A DNA stretch of 64,000 nt, taken from NCBI GenBank assembly GCA_944548615.1, contig OX155952.1, positions 27,716,418 to 27,780,417 on the forward strand, in the 5' to 3' direction. Every line of letters begins with the position of its first letter. Positions within the stretch are counted from its first letter, which is position 1. This document shows positions 46,622-58,545 of this stretch, one piece after another. The stretch is from Micropterix aruncella. Lineage: Eukaryota > Arthropoda > Insecta > Lepidoptera > Micropterigidae. A program made the position numbers and the translations under genes. Under the pieces are notes generated by a model that did not search any database, was not told where the DNA came from, and saw only the letters and a list, made by a program, of their open reading frames with translations.

Positions 46622-46797
46622 AGACGGGTAATTGCCACTAACACAAACGACACTTTTGCCTAGTTTTAGTTTCGCTCAACTTTGGTATGTAATCCGCTTA
46701 CGAAAATGGTGTCATTGCTGAAGCTATGACAAACGACGCATTTAATTTTAAAATAAAAATCATAACATGAAAGATAAGATATATCGTAATAAAAATC
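46622..46797 (+). repeat. Direct duplication, right copy
   Basis: The second copy of 45355-45528, 1267 bases downstream and without the MITE at its end. The sequence between the two copies, apart from the MITE, is not duplicated as far as I can see. Confidence 0.75.
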
Positions 46798-49699
46798 AGA
46801 ATAAAAAAGATAATTATTCGTAAAATTGACGCATGATCATCATAAACTGAATTTTATGTGTTAAATAATAAAAATTTAAAATATAATAAGCTCTTCATTT
46901 GCACTTAAAAACTAGACTAAAAAAGATGAGCTTATTGCAACATGGAAATATCTTACAACTAACCTAATCACAGTGCATTGGTACATGAGCGCGTTGTGGA
47001 AATAAAGATTTGCAAGCTTTTCTACTTAAAATACAAACTATTATATTTAACACTAACAATGCCCGAGGTGAGGAAATTGGGAGAGGAAGAAGAGATAAAA
47101 TGATGATTTGGTTACTTCTTAGAAAAGTAGTAGTTTTGAGGTGAGTCTTGAATGATTGTAAAGAAGGCTAATTTGTGCAATTACCGAAGAATTTCTATTG
47201 CAAATATTGAAAATTTTTGTTTATTATAACCACGAAAATCTGCACTTGAATGTTCAACTTTCACATGAATATACCTTATAATGTATAATATTTATATAAT
47301 TTTAAATATTATATTATATTTTTTGATAATTAGGCTTTACCAAGTGAAGAAACTCCTATCCACTGGTTTATTATTAAAATAATTAATAACACAGTGGCAT
47401 CTGGTTTATGTTATTTGTTTCTTAATTTCTTTATTGGCATTCTTGCATAATATAATCCATATGTTTACAAGCATTTCTTGAACTACACGCGTCTGTGAAT
47501 ATATCCATTTCGGTTTCCATGCATATGTAGCTCCCATGATTATACAATATTCTACAATTAAAACATTAACATACATATATAACAACACCCTAAATTCTGA
47601 CAGTAAACATCTTGGGTCTCAAAAAATATTTGTATATATTTTATTTCTTGATACCATCCGAACGTTTATTGACAAGCCAAAAGCGTAGTAAATCGATATG
47701 ACCACCGCATTCGAAGGCCCCTTCATATTATAATGCTGGTAATTCTAATACGGATATGGATTTTCTTCTTTCTGCAAACAACGTCGCTTCTATGAATCCG
47801 TGCAAAATCGTAGCCATTGCCCGGCGGCGGCTCTCGGATTTCCATGTCAGCTAATCAGATTATTCCACCGCCGCCGCCGGTCCGCGCATCGTCGTGCGTG
47901 CGATCACGAAATATTGAAACCGTCTAAGAAATCCTTTTAGCATTATATGCACGACATTTCCAGCCTGCGGTTGATTCCGTAGGAGCAGTAGCTGCGGCAT
48001 ATCGATTTAAAAAATTAAACACGATAATTCCGGAAGTCGGCCATCTCCAAAATAGTGGCAAATTAAATACAGAGAAATCTCGATCGATCGTTCCCCGAAT
48101 CTTCGTTTCTCTTACGTGTCGATTATTTTGTATCTATCCGAATAAACCCATATAAATCACATAAAATAGACCGCATCCACCGTTTCTCAATATGTCTTTC
48201 GTTTTACGCGTTAATTAACTCAATCGACCGATTTGTAAAAGCGGCGCGCGGGCGCGGCCGATACTGCCATGAAATTCCCGATAGACTTCGCAGACAGTTC
48301 GTAGTTCCATCAGAAAATTTTCAGGCGCGATGCCGATTACGACGCCCATCGGGCGATATCGTCACAAACCTCCCGAAAAGCGACCGGCCAGCGGAATGGC
48401 AACTTTAATGTAAGCATTTTAGGAAATTTCTATGTCATCAAGCCGACGCATCTGCGCATGACGTACTATGAAAAACAATATAAAATCTATGAGAAATAGT
48501 GTTCATGGAGACAGCCTTTTCATAGTCGCCTAAGGTTAGTAAGGTTGAGAAGAGTGTAATTTTGATTCCACAGAAAAATATTGCTACATCTTCGTGACAT
48601 TAGCTGAGCCTAATCGATGAAGGGCTTTAAAAAAATACCCACATCTTTTTTTACGACTTATATACGTAATAACAAGCACGGGAAATTTAGTGATTATGCG
48701 AGAAATCGACTTTTAGATATTAGTTGACCTTTAAGTTTTAAGGTCTCAGGAACTCAAAAAAATGGGTTTTTAAAAATACTTTGTCCACAAGGACACGTAA
48801 ACGAAATTACTGTACGATTTCATTATCTATCATTTTGTATGCGGAGTTCTTTTAGCTTTGTCTGTTCAACGTTGAAAACAACGTTTGTCTGTTTTAAAGA
48901 AAGTTTTTATAGATACCGATAAATTGTCATTACTAGTTTGGTGTTATAGAGTTTTGCTGTTCCAGGAAAATATCTACGCTTATTGATGTAACTATATGCA
49001 ATGCAATCGTTTGTCGTGTAGTTAAATGTTTGTCAAACTGCAGGAACCATTTTGGTCTAGGCACAGGTTCGATCGCGATGCTAGATACATGATCTTCTTC
49101 TGTCAAGATCCTTCATTCAATAAAAATATATAGGTTGCTCGCTCGCTCGCTCTTGCTCGCGCTTACTTGCTCGCTCATTTATGATAATCGAATTATTTTT
49201 AGTGTTAATACTTCTCTTAAATTCTATTTCGATAAGTAATCAATTTATGTACATATGAACGAATGTTATTATAGTAGACATTCTGATTTTAACAGATTTT
49301 TTTCTAAAACCTATACATATGGCGATTCGTTTATGTATATCTTGTCGAGCGTCCAGCGGAGCGAAAGTTCTCCGTTTCTAATCCCCTTACCCTGAAGCCA
49401 GGTTAGTCCGAACTTTAAGCCGGGCTGCGCCAACTGAAAGGAGAAAGATTGCCTTAACTTGCCTAATGCGCAGCAGCGTCAACGGTAATTTACAGCATAC
49501 TATTAAGTCCTTACCTATGTAAGTGCGGTTTTTTCACACTGCCTATTTTGAACGTACATAGATAACGGTTAAATTGGAATTCCAAATTCTATCTGACATT
49601 TAATATTACTCGGATATTTTCACGTGTGCATTTACGGACAAGCTGGAAATCCGCGTTATTTACGAATATGAGGCAGGACCTCACTGAGAAAAAATACGA
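46798..49699. other. Gene-free; prominent unique island at 47690-48430
   Basis: 46800-47690 is AT-rich. 47690-48430 is a long GC-balanced unique island with AATCAGATTATTCC and a TTAATTAA palindrome (48210-48217), and no coherent frame on either strand. It looks like conserved non-coding DNA. 49137-49185 is a (GCTC)n-like run (GCTCGCTCGCTCGCTC). The rest is featureless. Confidence 0.45.
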
Positions 49700-50230
49700 C
49701 TCAAATATTTAGCCATGCAGAGGCATGACTGAAAATTAATTATCAGCGGAATTAAAATACATCACTGTAAAAGAAACATATACGTGGCTTTCTTAACCTG
49801 CAATAATGGCCAAACAAGTACCTAATTTTGTAAAGACGTTACGCCATGCTTGATATGTATGAAGCATTGAGTATGTAAGTATGTACCGCCTGGACTATTC
49901 GTTACATTTCTACATATATGAAGCACGTACGATGCAACAGCCTTATCAGGAGTACTAATGACGACTTAGACATTTTATCCTGCAGGGGCATCATTAATAC
50001 TGGCGTCTTACATTGTGTTACATTAAGTCTTACATTGCCAATGGCGACTTTACAATGCGTTGATAACCAGTGTACTGTTGTTACTTTTAGAACATTATAA
50101 GTAATGGTGTTACATCCAATCGGATGATACAAAGCTTTCCTACGTAAACATAACGTAATATAAAGATTTACATGTGCAACACTGTTAGTCTATCAATTTC
50201 CGTTTTAACATTACGGCTGGTAAATTATTT
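49700..50230 (+). repeat. Dispersed repeat R3, plus-strand copy
   Basis: The reverse-oriented match to 40395-40930. A 61-codon frame at 49918 (HVRCNSLIRSTNDDLDILSC, then IINTGV) parallels the minus-strand frame of the other copy (HIGSTYDTTVLSGLLMTDIS, then IINTDV). That supports a shared, now broken, coding or structured ancestor. Confidence 0.65.
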
Positions 50231-50346
50231 GTTTCTGTAATGTGTTATCCATTACATCATTTAGCGGTCAGCTTAATCATGTGGGTACGTTAAAAACTAG
50301 TCTACTATTAGCAACTGTCAAGAAAACTATTTCTATTGCATTGCTG

Positions 50347-50952
50347 TTAAGCTATTGCATAGGTTTTATCGCGGGCCTTAGGCCAGCGCGGCGACCGAAT
50401 GAAGAAATTTCTTAACGAATATTAATGATTTTAAACTGATAATTACGTCTAAACGAGTACTGCTTACGATTCGAAAAAATATATGTTAAACAAGAACATT
50501 TTCGTAATATTCTTAGCTTGTAATATTTTAGATTTTGTTTATATTACATAGTGTAATTAATTTTTGAAATTAGGTCTAACCGAACACAAAAATGACTACT
50601 ACGCAAATACTATCTGGCGTATTATTATGAAACCTGCACCATTTTAAAGATAATTTAATTATCTATCTTTATATCTACGATTTCTTTCGAATAATATCCG
50701 TTTTTTTTTTGCCTTATCGAATAAAAAATTCGTGAGCGGCGCTCTATCGGAAGACGTTTAAATTATTCCGAATCATTTGATTCCGCAGCCGCAAATGATT
50801 CGGAATAATTTCAACGTTTTCCGATAGAGCGCAGTTATCTGATATCAGAAAAAATAAAATAAATAAATAATTATAATTGCATAAGTTGTTAAAAAAATGC
50901 TATGCAATAGCTTTACCGCGGCAGTTCCCGAGTGCCACACGTATTTTTTTTA
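50347..50952 (-). mobile_element. Hairpin-containing repeat Z, copy 2
   Basis: The reverse-oriented match to 28903-29498 along the whole length, about 606 bases. It includes TCGCGGGCCTTAGGCCAGCG, the 94-base hairpin at 50739-50832 (same length as in copy 1), CTGATATCAG and ACCGCGGCAGTTCCCGAGTG. The hairpin arms differ between copies by a few paired and unpaired substitutions. Confidence 0.7.
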
Positions 50953-52293
50953 TCGCCTCTCTTTTCTATATGTTTAAGGTGATCAGTGGCCTGTGCACGG
51001 AAATTAATTTATTTATATATGTATTAGTTATTAATTACAATAGTTCAACAGTCACTGGTTGAGAAACTACCAGCGAAACAATGCCCATGCCAGAGTTGTA
51101 ATGATAAATGTCACCCAACTGGGAGTAACCTGTTCTAGAGTGGAGATTTTATTAATATTTAGATACATTTTTACAAAAAAAAATATATTGTTAGTTTTCT
51201 CCGTTACCTTTCATTTGCATCTACACTTATAAAACTTTAGGTAGGCCATATTAGGTAGAGTTGCAATGTATATTTTTATATCAATAACTATACATATGCA
51301 ATATATTATTTTTATCATACCTAATAAGAAAAAGAAGCTGCGCGTTGATATCTCTCGTCCCCCTCTGTAGCTTCCCTGCAACAAAACTCGCGTGTACTTT
51401 AGGCGCGCGACCTGAACCATAGAGCTTAATTCTTGTTAGTCTAAAGTTTTAATTCGCACTACTTATACGCTTGTTAAAGAGTTGGGTACCCTCTCCCCCA
51501 CACCCTCCACCCCCCTTTCCCCTATCTCCTCCCTTCTAGCGGCATGCTCAACCCCCACTTCTCTCCTTCTCTTATGCTTTCATAAGCCTTCGAACGGATA
51601 AGATGTTGCTGAATTTTAACAGTTGAATTATTTTACCACACCATCATATAATTCACTTCACTAATATTAGTAACTGTAATACAGATTATTTATCATGCCT
51701 TAATAGGGGCAGACAAAAGCCATCGATCATGTCTTTAGAAGTATTCTGTACAACAAAAAAAACAGTCTTTTTAAATAATTATCTGAGAAACTTTTGTTTC
51801 CATTTCGGGCACAGCAGATAAATCAAACTTAACTATAGAAATGAATACCTACTGTTACAGCGTGACTCAAAAGTCAGGTACAAATTCATTTGTGGAACAT
51901 TTTTCATAGTGTTTCTGATGTTAATTAATATATGATGTTCAAAACGACACCACGATCCTTTGAAGAAATTACTGTGGACGTAAAAGACTAAACATGAACA
52001 TTGGAAAAGAAATATTGGATATTATGTTTTTGCATTTTAGGAAATTTTCTTTCAAAGAGAATTCTACAAAATTATTCTACATACAAGATTTACTTTTACT
52101 TGTCTACATGAAAAATTGAGATGAAAATAATTAACGTTTTTTTAGCCTTTCGTTAACTAGGAATTGATATCAGTATATCAGTATCAGTATTGATAATCAG
52201 TTTGTTTCAGTAACAAAGTTGAAGAATAATGTAGACCTAATTCCTAATATTGTTTTTTTTATGAAATCGAAGACATTATAAATATGTTTGTAG
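50953..52293. other. Gene-free stretch
   Basis: 51480-51590 is a polypyrimidine (C/T) tract. The rest is AT-rich. 52167-52195 has ATCAGTATATCAGTATCAGT slippage. No gene. Confidence 0.4.
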
Positions 52294-52385
52294 CCTGTCA
52301 GTCTACCGTGGACAAAGGTGGATGCAATATCGCCGAAACGGCCGGTGCTACAAACTTCACGCGGTAAATTGATTCTTATATTCTT
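52294..52385 (+). repeat. Half copy of foldback family F71
   Basis: ATCGCCGAAACGGCCGGTGC, TACAAACTTCACGCGGTAAA and ATTGATTCTTATATTC correspond to a diverged right arm. The left arm is missing. Confidence 0.5.
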
Positions 52386-55331
52386 TTTCTTGTAAAACGC
52401 CTGTCTTTATTTCATCTAAAGATTAAAAAAACTGATTCCATTCATATTCCAAGTTCTATTACGATCCCATTTTAGGCGCCATATAAATAGCTATATTACA
52501 AGAAACAAATCATGTCCTGTGATGCCAGACGGCTATGTAGGTAGCGCGTGCAAAGTAAAATCGACAGCGGCAACCCTGAGCGACGTTTCTCGAACCATAG
52601 TAAAATAAGAACAGTATAACATCTCTATAGTACGCGCCGATTTGCACTCATACAAGCGCCCGTTGTCCGTACGCTACCACTACATAGATTCTCGGGCGCC
52701 TCGGTGCTAGCCAGTCAGGGCTGTCGCGCGACAGCTAAGTATTCAAAATTGGAATGTTTTCTGTACAGGCTGTAATGCAACCTATCAGAAAATACATTTA
52801 CGAGTATTAACATTTACATTACAAAATTACATTTACGAGGTAACGTTTATTGTTCATTTGCGTAGGTAAGTATGTGTCTAGGTAAGTAGGTGCATAGGCA
52901 TGTAAGTGCGTAGGTAGGTAGGTAGATGTGTTTTTGTTAAGTACCTACTTTAACTTACTAAAATTTAGGTATTTTGAACACATGCAACAAGTGATGAACG
53001 CTGTCACACAAAGTCAGCACTAACTCATATATTCTGTTACAGTACATGCTTTGGAACCGACTCTTAATCTATTAACCAAAAATACATAAACGTACATAAT
53101 AATTATAAACAATTGCATTTCTGCTTTAATGGGATCACAACTTGTCAATCGTGTATTTGTTGTGGCAACCCTGGTGGTTCGGCGAAGCGTAGGTACTTAT
53201 TTCGAAAACGGGCTCGAGATGTTCTACTGATGTTATTTTACTATGCTCGAACTGTCCTGAGATGCCGTGTAAACGGTGTCTGTATTGGTGAGGCGTTTTT
53301 CGATATTTATTTAAATTTGAACCATTGTTTATTTACATTTGTCTACTGTACTTCGGGAATCGCCACGGTCAAAATGTATGAATAACGTTGGAAATCTGCT
53401 GACCGCCCATATTCACCAGATACGGCCCCCAGCGAATATTTTTTGTGCCTTACAATATTCGTTTTGCTCAGAGGACAGAGATTTTCATATCATCCACAAT
53501 ACAATATTTTCAGTTATACTTTTGGGAAAGGTAAGATTTGGAAGAATCAGAGAGTTCATAGAGTTCTGGAAAATTATGTATCGATCTAAAAGGGGATTAC
53601 GTTGATAAAGAGCGTATTAAGTACGCTCAAAATTAGGATAACTCACGGTTAACATTAGATTTCACAACCATTAACCATCTAAAGCCTTCATGTTACCTTC
53701 TTATATTGTAAAATATATTATTATGTAGAATCGATGATGTAATGTGCCGATGAAACAAAAGAATCGAATGATGTTACGGGGAGAGTGGGAGCAGGATAAA
53801 GCAGGGATAAAGGGGTCGAACCAGCGCCCCTCCTGCTCTTAGAGTTGCTCCATTCATTTCGAGTGGGATCAGCGTTTGGAGGGCATCCTTTCTCCCGTTT
53901 GGGTGACGAATGGCGGAGACTTTATACTTACTCCCATAATCCGGATTTTGACTGACAAGTGGTTAAGTCGAAGCGACTTTGACGTATATTATTACATGCA
54001 TCGGTATTAGAGTCGTAATGTCATTGCCCTTTATTTTTCTCTGATAGTTGGGATGCGGACTCCAATTTTATGTGACTTTACAAACGTATATTTCTGTACT
54101 AATGTGAAATTTTAGTAAAATATACAATATTTTACTTCGCTTCACATATCCATACAATTATGACCGCTTCATAATTTCTGTTTTAAATTCACTCTAAATT
54201 ACCTAATACTTCTCTCATTTTGAATTATATTTCCTCATTATATTTCGTAATGTATTTTCATACTTTAAGCCATAATCATAGAAATTTGTATGATTGCGGA
54301 TATTTTATTTCGCTTGGGCCTTCATTTTCCGTTTCTTGTTATTTAAAGTACCTGGTCAATACTCCGTAGCTTTTTCAATACTCCGTAGCTTTTGAACAGT
54401 GCTTACGTTCAGGTGCCTGTGTTATTTATTTTAGGAAAAGAGTCCAAAAACGTATTTTTCACTAATATACAAAGTAATATCATTACTAGAAATGGCGAAG
54501 GTGGTGTCAGTTTTAAATGAATTTTACCCAAATTAACATTTTCTTTAAAAAATATTTTTTCCAAAAGGAAATTTAGTAAATAATATTAAGTATATTATTG
54601 TAATAATAATAAGAAAATTTAGTAATAAAAATTCAAAGACGCAAGAACAAAGACAAGAAATAAATACTTAAAACGACACAAATACTTAATACGAAAAAAA
54701 ATGTTTGTGCTTAATATTTCTGCTTGTGATTTATTAGGCAGAAAAATTTATAAAAAACAATCTAATTGTGTACTACAAATACTTTGACTTCTATCATTCT
54801 CCCTGTGAAATACGGCATACTATTCCGACGAAAAGTTGAGGATTTTTTTATTTTATGTGGTAAGATCCGTTTCCTAGAAATACAGTAGCTTAAGTATGTC
54901 TAATAATTATATACATAACAAATTAATTCAACTAATAACCCTAAACACTTGAATGAAAATATGATTTAAATTCTATGGACATGAATATTTTACAACCGTA
55001 CTTAAATGAAAGGTTGCTCTAATAAGATGACCAGGTACTTGAGAATCGAATCACTGTAGTAAGATAGTCGCTTCTTCCGCCACCATTTTTGTCATCTAAA
55101 ATAAATCCGATACTTTTAACCAAAAACAAGAAGTAAAAATAAGCATGTGGACTTATATTTTATTTTATTTATTTATTTATTTAAATAAAGCACAATATTA
55201 TCATCTGCAGTAGCAAATAAGAGAGCACCACGGCCGAGTAGATTCATTAAATCAACGCCGCCTAACTAGGCTTAGGCCCGTACCAAGGCAACCGTACCAA
55301 AAAAGGAATGGCTTGTGCATAAGTGAAATTA
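52386..55331. other. Gene-free stretch
   Basis: 52500-52740 and 53760-54060 are GC-richer unique patches. 52860-52930 is a GTAGGTAGGTAG-type run. 54358-54398 holds a tandem AATACTCCGTAGCTTTT duplication. AT-rich LINE-tail-like ATTTATTTATTTATTTAAAT occurs at 55165. The 53113-53385 frame has no recognised domain. Confidence 0.4.
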
Positions 55332-55904
55332 GGGGAATATGGCCGACAGCGGGCATAGGGCCGAAAGCGGGCACCCTCGTGTATATATTCGTGTTTAAAA
55401 ATTGGCATACTCTTGTACCGCGAGGGTAAAGCCTGCATCCCTGTCACCTAGCTGCAGTCATCCTGTTCGCCTGCAAGCACGCGTTTAGAATCTGTTAAAA
55501 AAAATGGTTTTTTTAACAAAGTTTCGAGGTATCTTATTAGTGTTTATTTTTGTGTTATTTATGTTATTATTTCAACCCATTCGTTATTGTCTATCTGGTT
55601 GTAATTTAGTTGTATTGACTTTTACTTGTCTCAAACTTTTGAGGTTAGTTCTTAATGACAACTACTAATAGTGTCGAAAAAACACGTGCCTGCATTAGGC
55701 CTCTCTGCGGGCAAAGTGGAATTCGTGGGAGTTTGGTAATTTGCCTTATATTTCTTTGTTTTTAGTGTTTCGGCATTTTGAAACAAACATTATTTAAAAC
55801 ACTGAAATCAAGCTTCTCAAGATAAGAAATAAGTTTCGGTATGTCATTCCTATCAAAAATAATATTACATTTCTCTTAAGGGGCTCGCTTTGGGCCCCTT
55901 TTCC
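55332..55904. mobile_element. Pogo-like MITE, third type
   Basis: The left end is GGGGAATATGGCCGACAGCG. The right end complemented is GGAAAAGGGGCCCAAAGCGA. TA lies on both sides (55330-55331 and 55905-55906). A subterminal GGGCCGAAAGCGGGCAC repeats the left-end motif in direct orientation. The interior is AT-rich and non-coding. The terminal pairing is imperfect, so confidence is moderate. Confidence 0.5.
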
Positions 55905-55906
55905 TA

Positions 55907-56568
55907 CATCAATTTGAAATATAATAATAATAATAAAAGTGAACTAATAATATTAAACATTACTAGTAATTATTGATCAATTTGAAAACTAAGACATACC
56001 TATATTTAGTCTGCGAATAACATTTTAAAATACCCATAATAAATATATTATAAAATAAATACTTAAAGGAACTTCAAAAATAAAAAAATACTGCGATAGT
56101 AAATAATCAAATCGAAATAATCAGAGGATAAAATTGAACATAAGATGTAAAGTAATGGCGTTATAATTTTAATGACGTCATTATATAACTCCCTCCCTCC
56201 TATTTACGCACATGTTTCTGCATTGCTAGACGCTGATGGAGGCATTCACTTTCGTCGCCGCTAATACGACTTAATTTTATGCCGGATTTGCGATAAGATT
56301 TTCCGCAGAACAGTGAGAGATTTCCACGTCGCCCGCCCAAGCCGCATCCCGCCCTACACCCTTCGCATCAGTCGCCCGCCCTGCGCGTCTGCGGCCTTCA
56401 TAATCTTGACGAACAGCCGACGCTGATCCAGGAAACTTGCCCATTCTTCATCAACAGAAGAGTTATCAGCGTGCTCCTTCTAAATTGCTGTGGCAACATC
56501 CATATTATGTGTCTTGTAAATATAATGTGGCGTATGCGTGGCTTATAATAAAGGCGAAGAAAAAAAAA
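55907..56568. other. Gene-free stretch with GC-richer end
   Basis: An (AATAAT)n-like patch lies at 55920-55940, followed by AT-rich sequence. 56200-56400 is a unique GC-rich island. No exon called. Confidence 0.4.
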
Positions 56569-57289
56569 CGGTTGTCTCACCCCAAGAACTTTCCCGGTAA
56601 GTATCCGGGGTCTCATTTCATCTGAATATTCATTTCATAAATAAAGTCGACGAGCAGTTGGCGAAAATCCCTGTTATTATGCGACGCAACGCAATGAAAA
56701 TTTGAATTTCGAACCCGCATCATCTCATTCAATTTAAAAATCAAATTTCGAACGCGGGTCGCCGCGAGCCTTCGAAATAGATTTTTAAACTACCCAATCA
56801 TCGCAAGCATCGCTGCGTTTAAGTGCCTTACCATTTAATGTATGTATGGCGGACTTTACATATTATTTGTATCGCTTGTATATGAGATATGCCAACCAAA
56901 ATTTTACAATGTGATTTCGGTCCAACAAGGCACCAGTGTACCGATTTTCAAGTCTCTAAGTCCAATATGTAGAGATTAAATCATAGCTAGTGCGCCCTCT
57001 AGTGGACCGATTTTAACCACAATCTTTTCAACTCTTGCTATGACCAAATGATGCCTGCGTGCCAAATTTCAGCACAATGGGATGAAGCGTTTGGACGCTA
57101 TCGTGGAGGAATATAGCACAGCAGATAGACCAATAGACACACAGAAAGACTTCAATGTAGAAATGGTCTTAATCGTCTTGGAGGCGGGGGGGGGGGGGGG
57201 TTAAAATGTATGTATCCGTCTCCTACTCGTTTTTTTTTTGCGCGTTCACAATACTTTCCCTTCTGGTTGGTAGGTGGGCCGGGAAAGTA
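56569..57289 (+). repeat. Dispersed repeat E5, copy 6 with best ends
   Basis: Starts CGGTTGTCTCACCCCAAG. It has ACTTTCCCGG (56589) near the left and CCGGGAAAGT (57280-57289) at the right as exact inverted ends. The family blocks are in order: GTCCAACAAGGCACC, CCCTCTAGTGGACCGATTTT, AAATGATGCCTGCGTGCC, TTGGACGCTATCGTGGAGGA. The family G-run is about 14 long (57187-57200). Confidence 0.75.
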
Positions 57290-58138
57290 ATGGCAAAAAA
57301 AAGCAGAAATGACAGACGAAAAACTTAAATACAATAGTGCATTGTTCACACAAATTATTTATTTCAAGACAAATTCTGGCAAGCCTCAAAAAGAATATTT
57401 ACAAAGTACAACTACAACCACGATACGATAAAAATGACGCATTATATATCTTATTAAAAAAATATATCATAAATTTTAATTTATATTAAGTATATTTTGT
57501 TAAATATTACGTATGTTATGTAATATTGTGTTATATTATATTATATTATGTTATACTATAATATATTATATTATATCCTGCTTATACATGTATTGGTTCT
57601 TATGAGACGGAAGAGTGACAGCAGGCAAGGCACAAAGGCTCAGCAAACATCACAGCACTGTCTATCCATCACCCCAACACAGGCGTATACTTAGTGGGGT
57701 GAAATCCCATGGGGGTATACTATGTGTTTTTTTAAATTTTAATAGAAAAATAAAATAAATGAAATAAAATATATTTGTCAAGCATTAGCATAAAGTACCA
57801 GGCACAGGATATGCGCAATAAAGGAATCATTCAGAAATCATAAAACGGCGCAATCTACACAAGTAATCGACAATGTTACAATGAACTTTACTAATGAATG
57901 CAATGGATTTTCAATTTTAAAATTCATTTTACATTTCAATTATCAGCTTACGTCTGAAAAATATGTCATAGCGCGTCGAGTAATGCTATTATACCGCTAC
58001 GGAATGTAAATAATGTAATTCCCAGGTCAATAATGTTTCAGTGCACTGAATCGTCTAGTGCGCGGTGGTTAAAATATACAAAGTATTAAATGCGGTTGAA
58101 ATAAAAAAAAAGGGATTTTATGTCGGTCTCGGGATGTT
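57290..58138. other. Gene-free stretch
   Basis: 57528-57575 is a (TTATA)n-like run. The rest is unique and mostly AT-rich. No feature supported. Confidence 0.4.
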
Positions 58139-58545
58139 GTGATATATATTTTTCTGGCGACAATAAAGCTATTAAAATATTGTTTCAGCCAGGGGCTTTC
58201 TCCAGACTTTCGATGCACTCCAACAAATACAAGGTATAACTGTATTACTCACCTAGTTGTTTCGCCTTGTTTCTGGAGTACTCCCTGGCTTGGACCGCTC
58301 TATGACGTCAATCAGGTCGTACCTTTTCTTCACTTCCCAGGTTGCCACACACCCCTCTCACCAAACTGTTCGTCGCGAAAAAAACCGAGAAGTGAAAATG
58401 AAGCACACGAAACCCTTCCTCGACAAAACGTCCGTAAAATGCGCCTTTCGTGTAAAAAAACTTATTCCACCAAACCCACCGCTGCCGCAAGAACCGAGAG
58501 CGCTACCCTCGAATAATCCGATTCAACGCGTACGCGAATGACAGC
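58139..58545 (+). other. Exon-like patch, coding status open
   Basis: 58189-58233 is bounded by an acceptor-like TATTGTTTCAG and a donor-like AAG|GTATAA, enclosing 45 bases open in all three frames. A GC-richer segment (58240-58545) follows, open in two frames for 94-125 codons with no recognised domain. The second has a CTTCCCAG|G acceptor-like site at 58339. I cannot show that either is a real exon. It may be conserved non-coding DNA. Confidence 0.25.
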
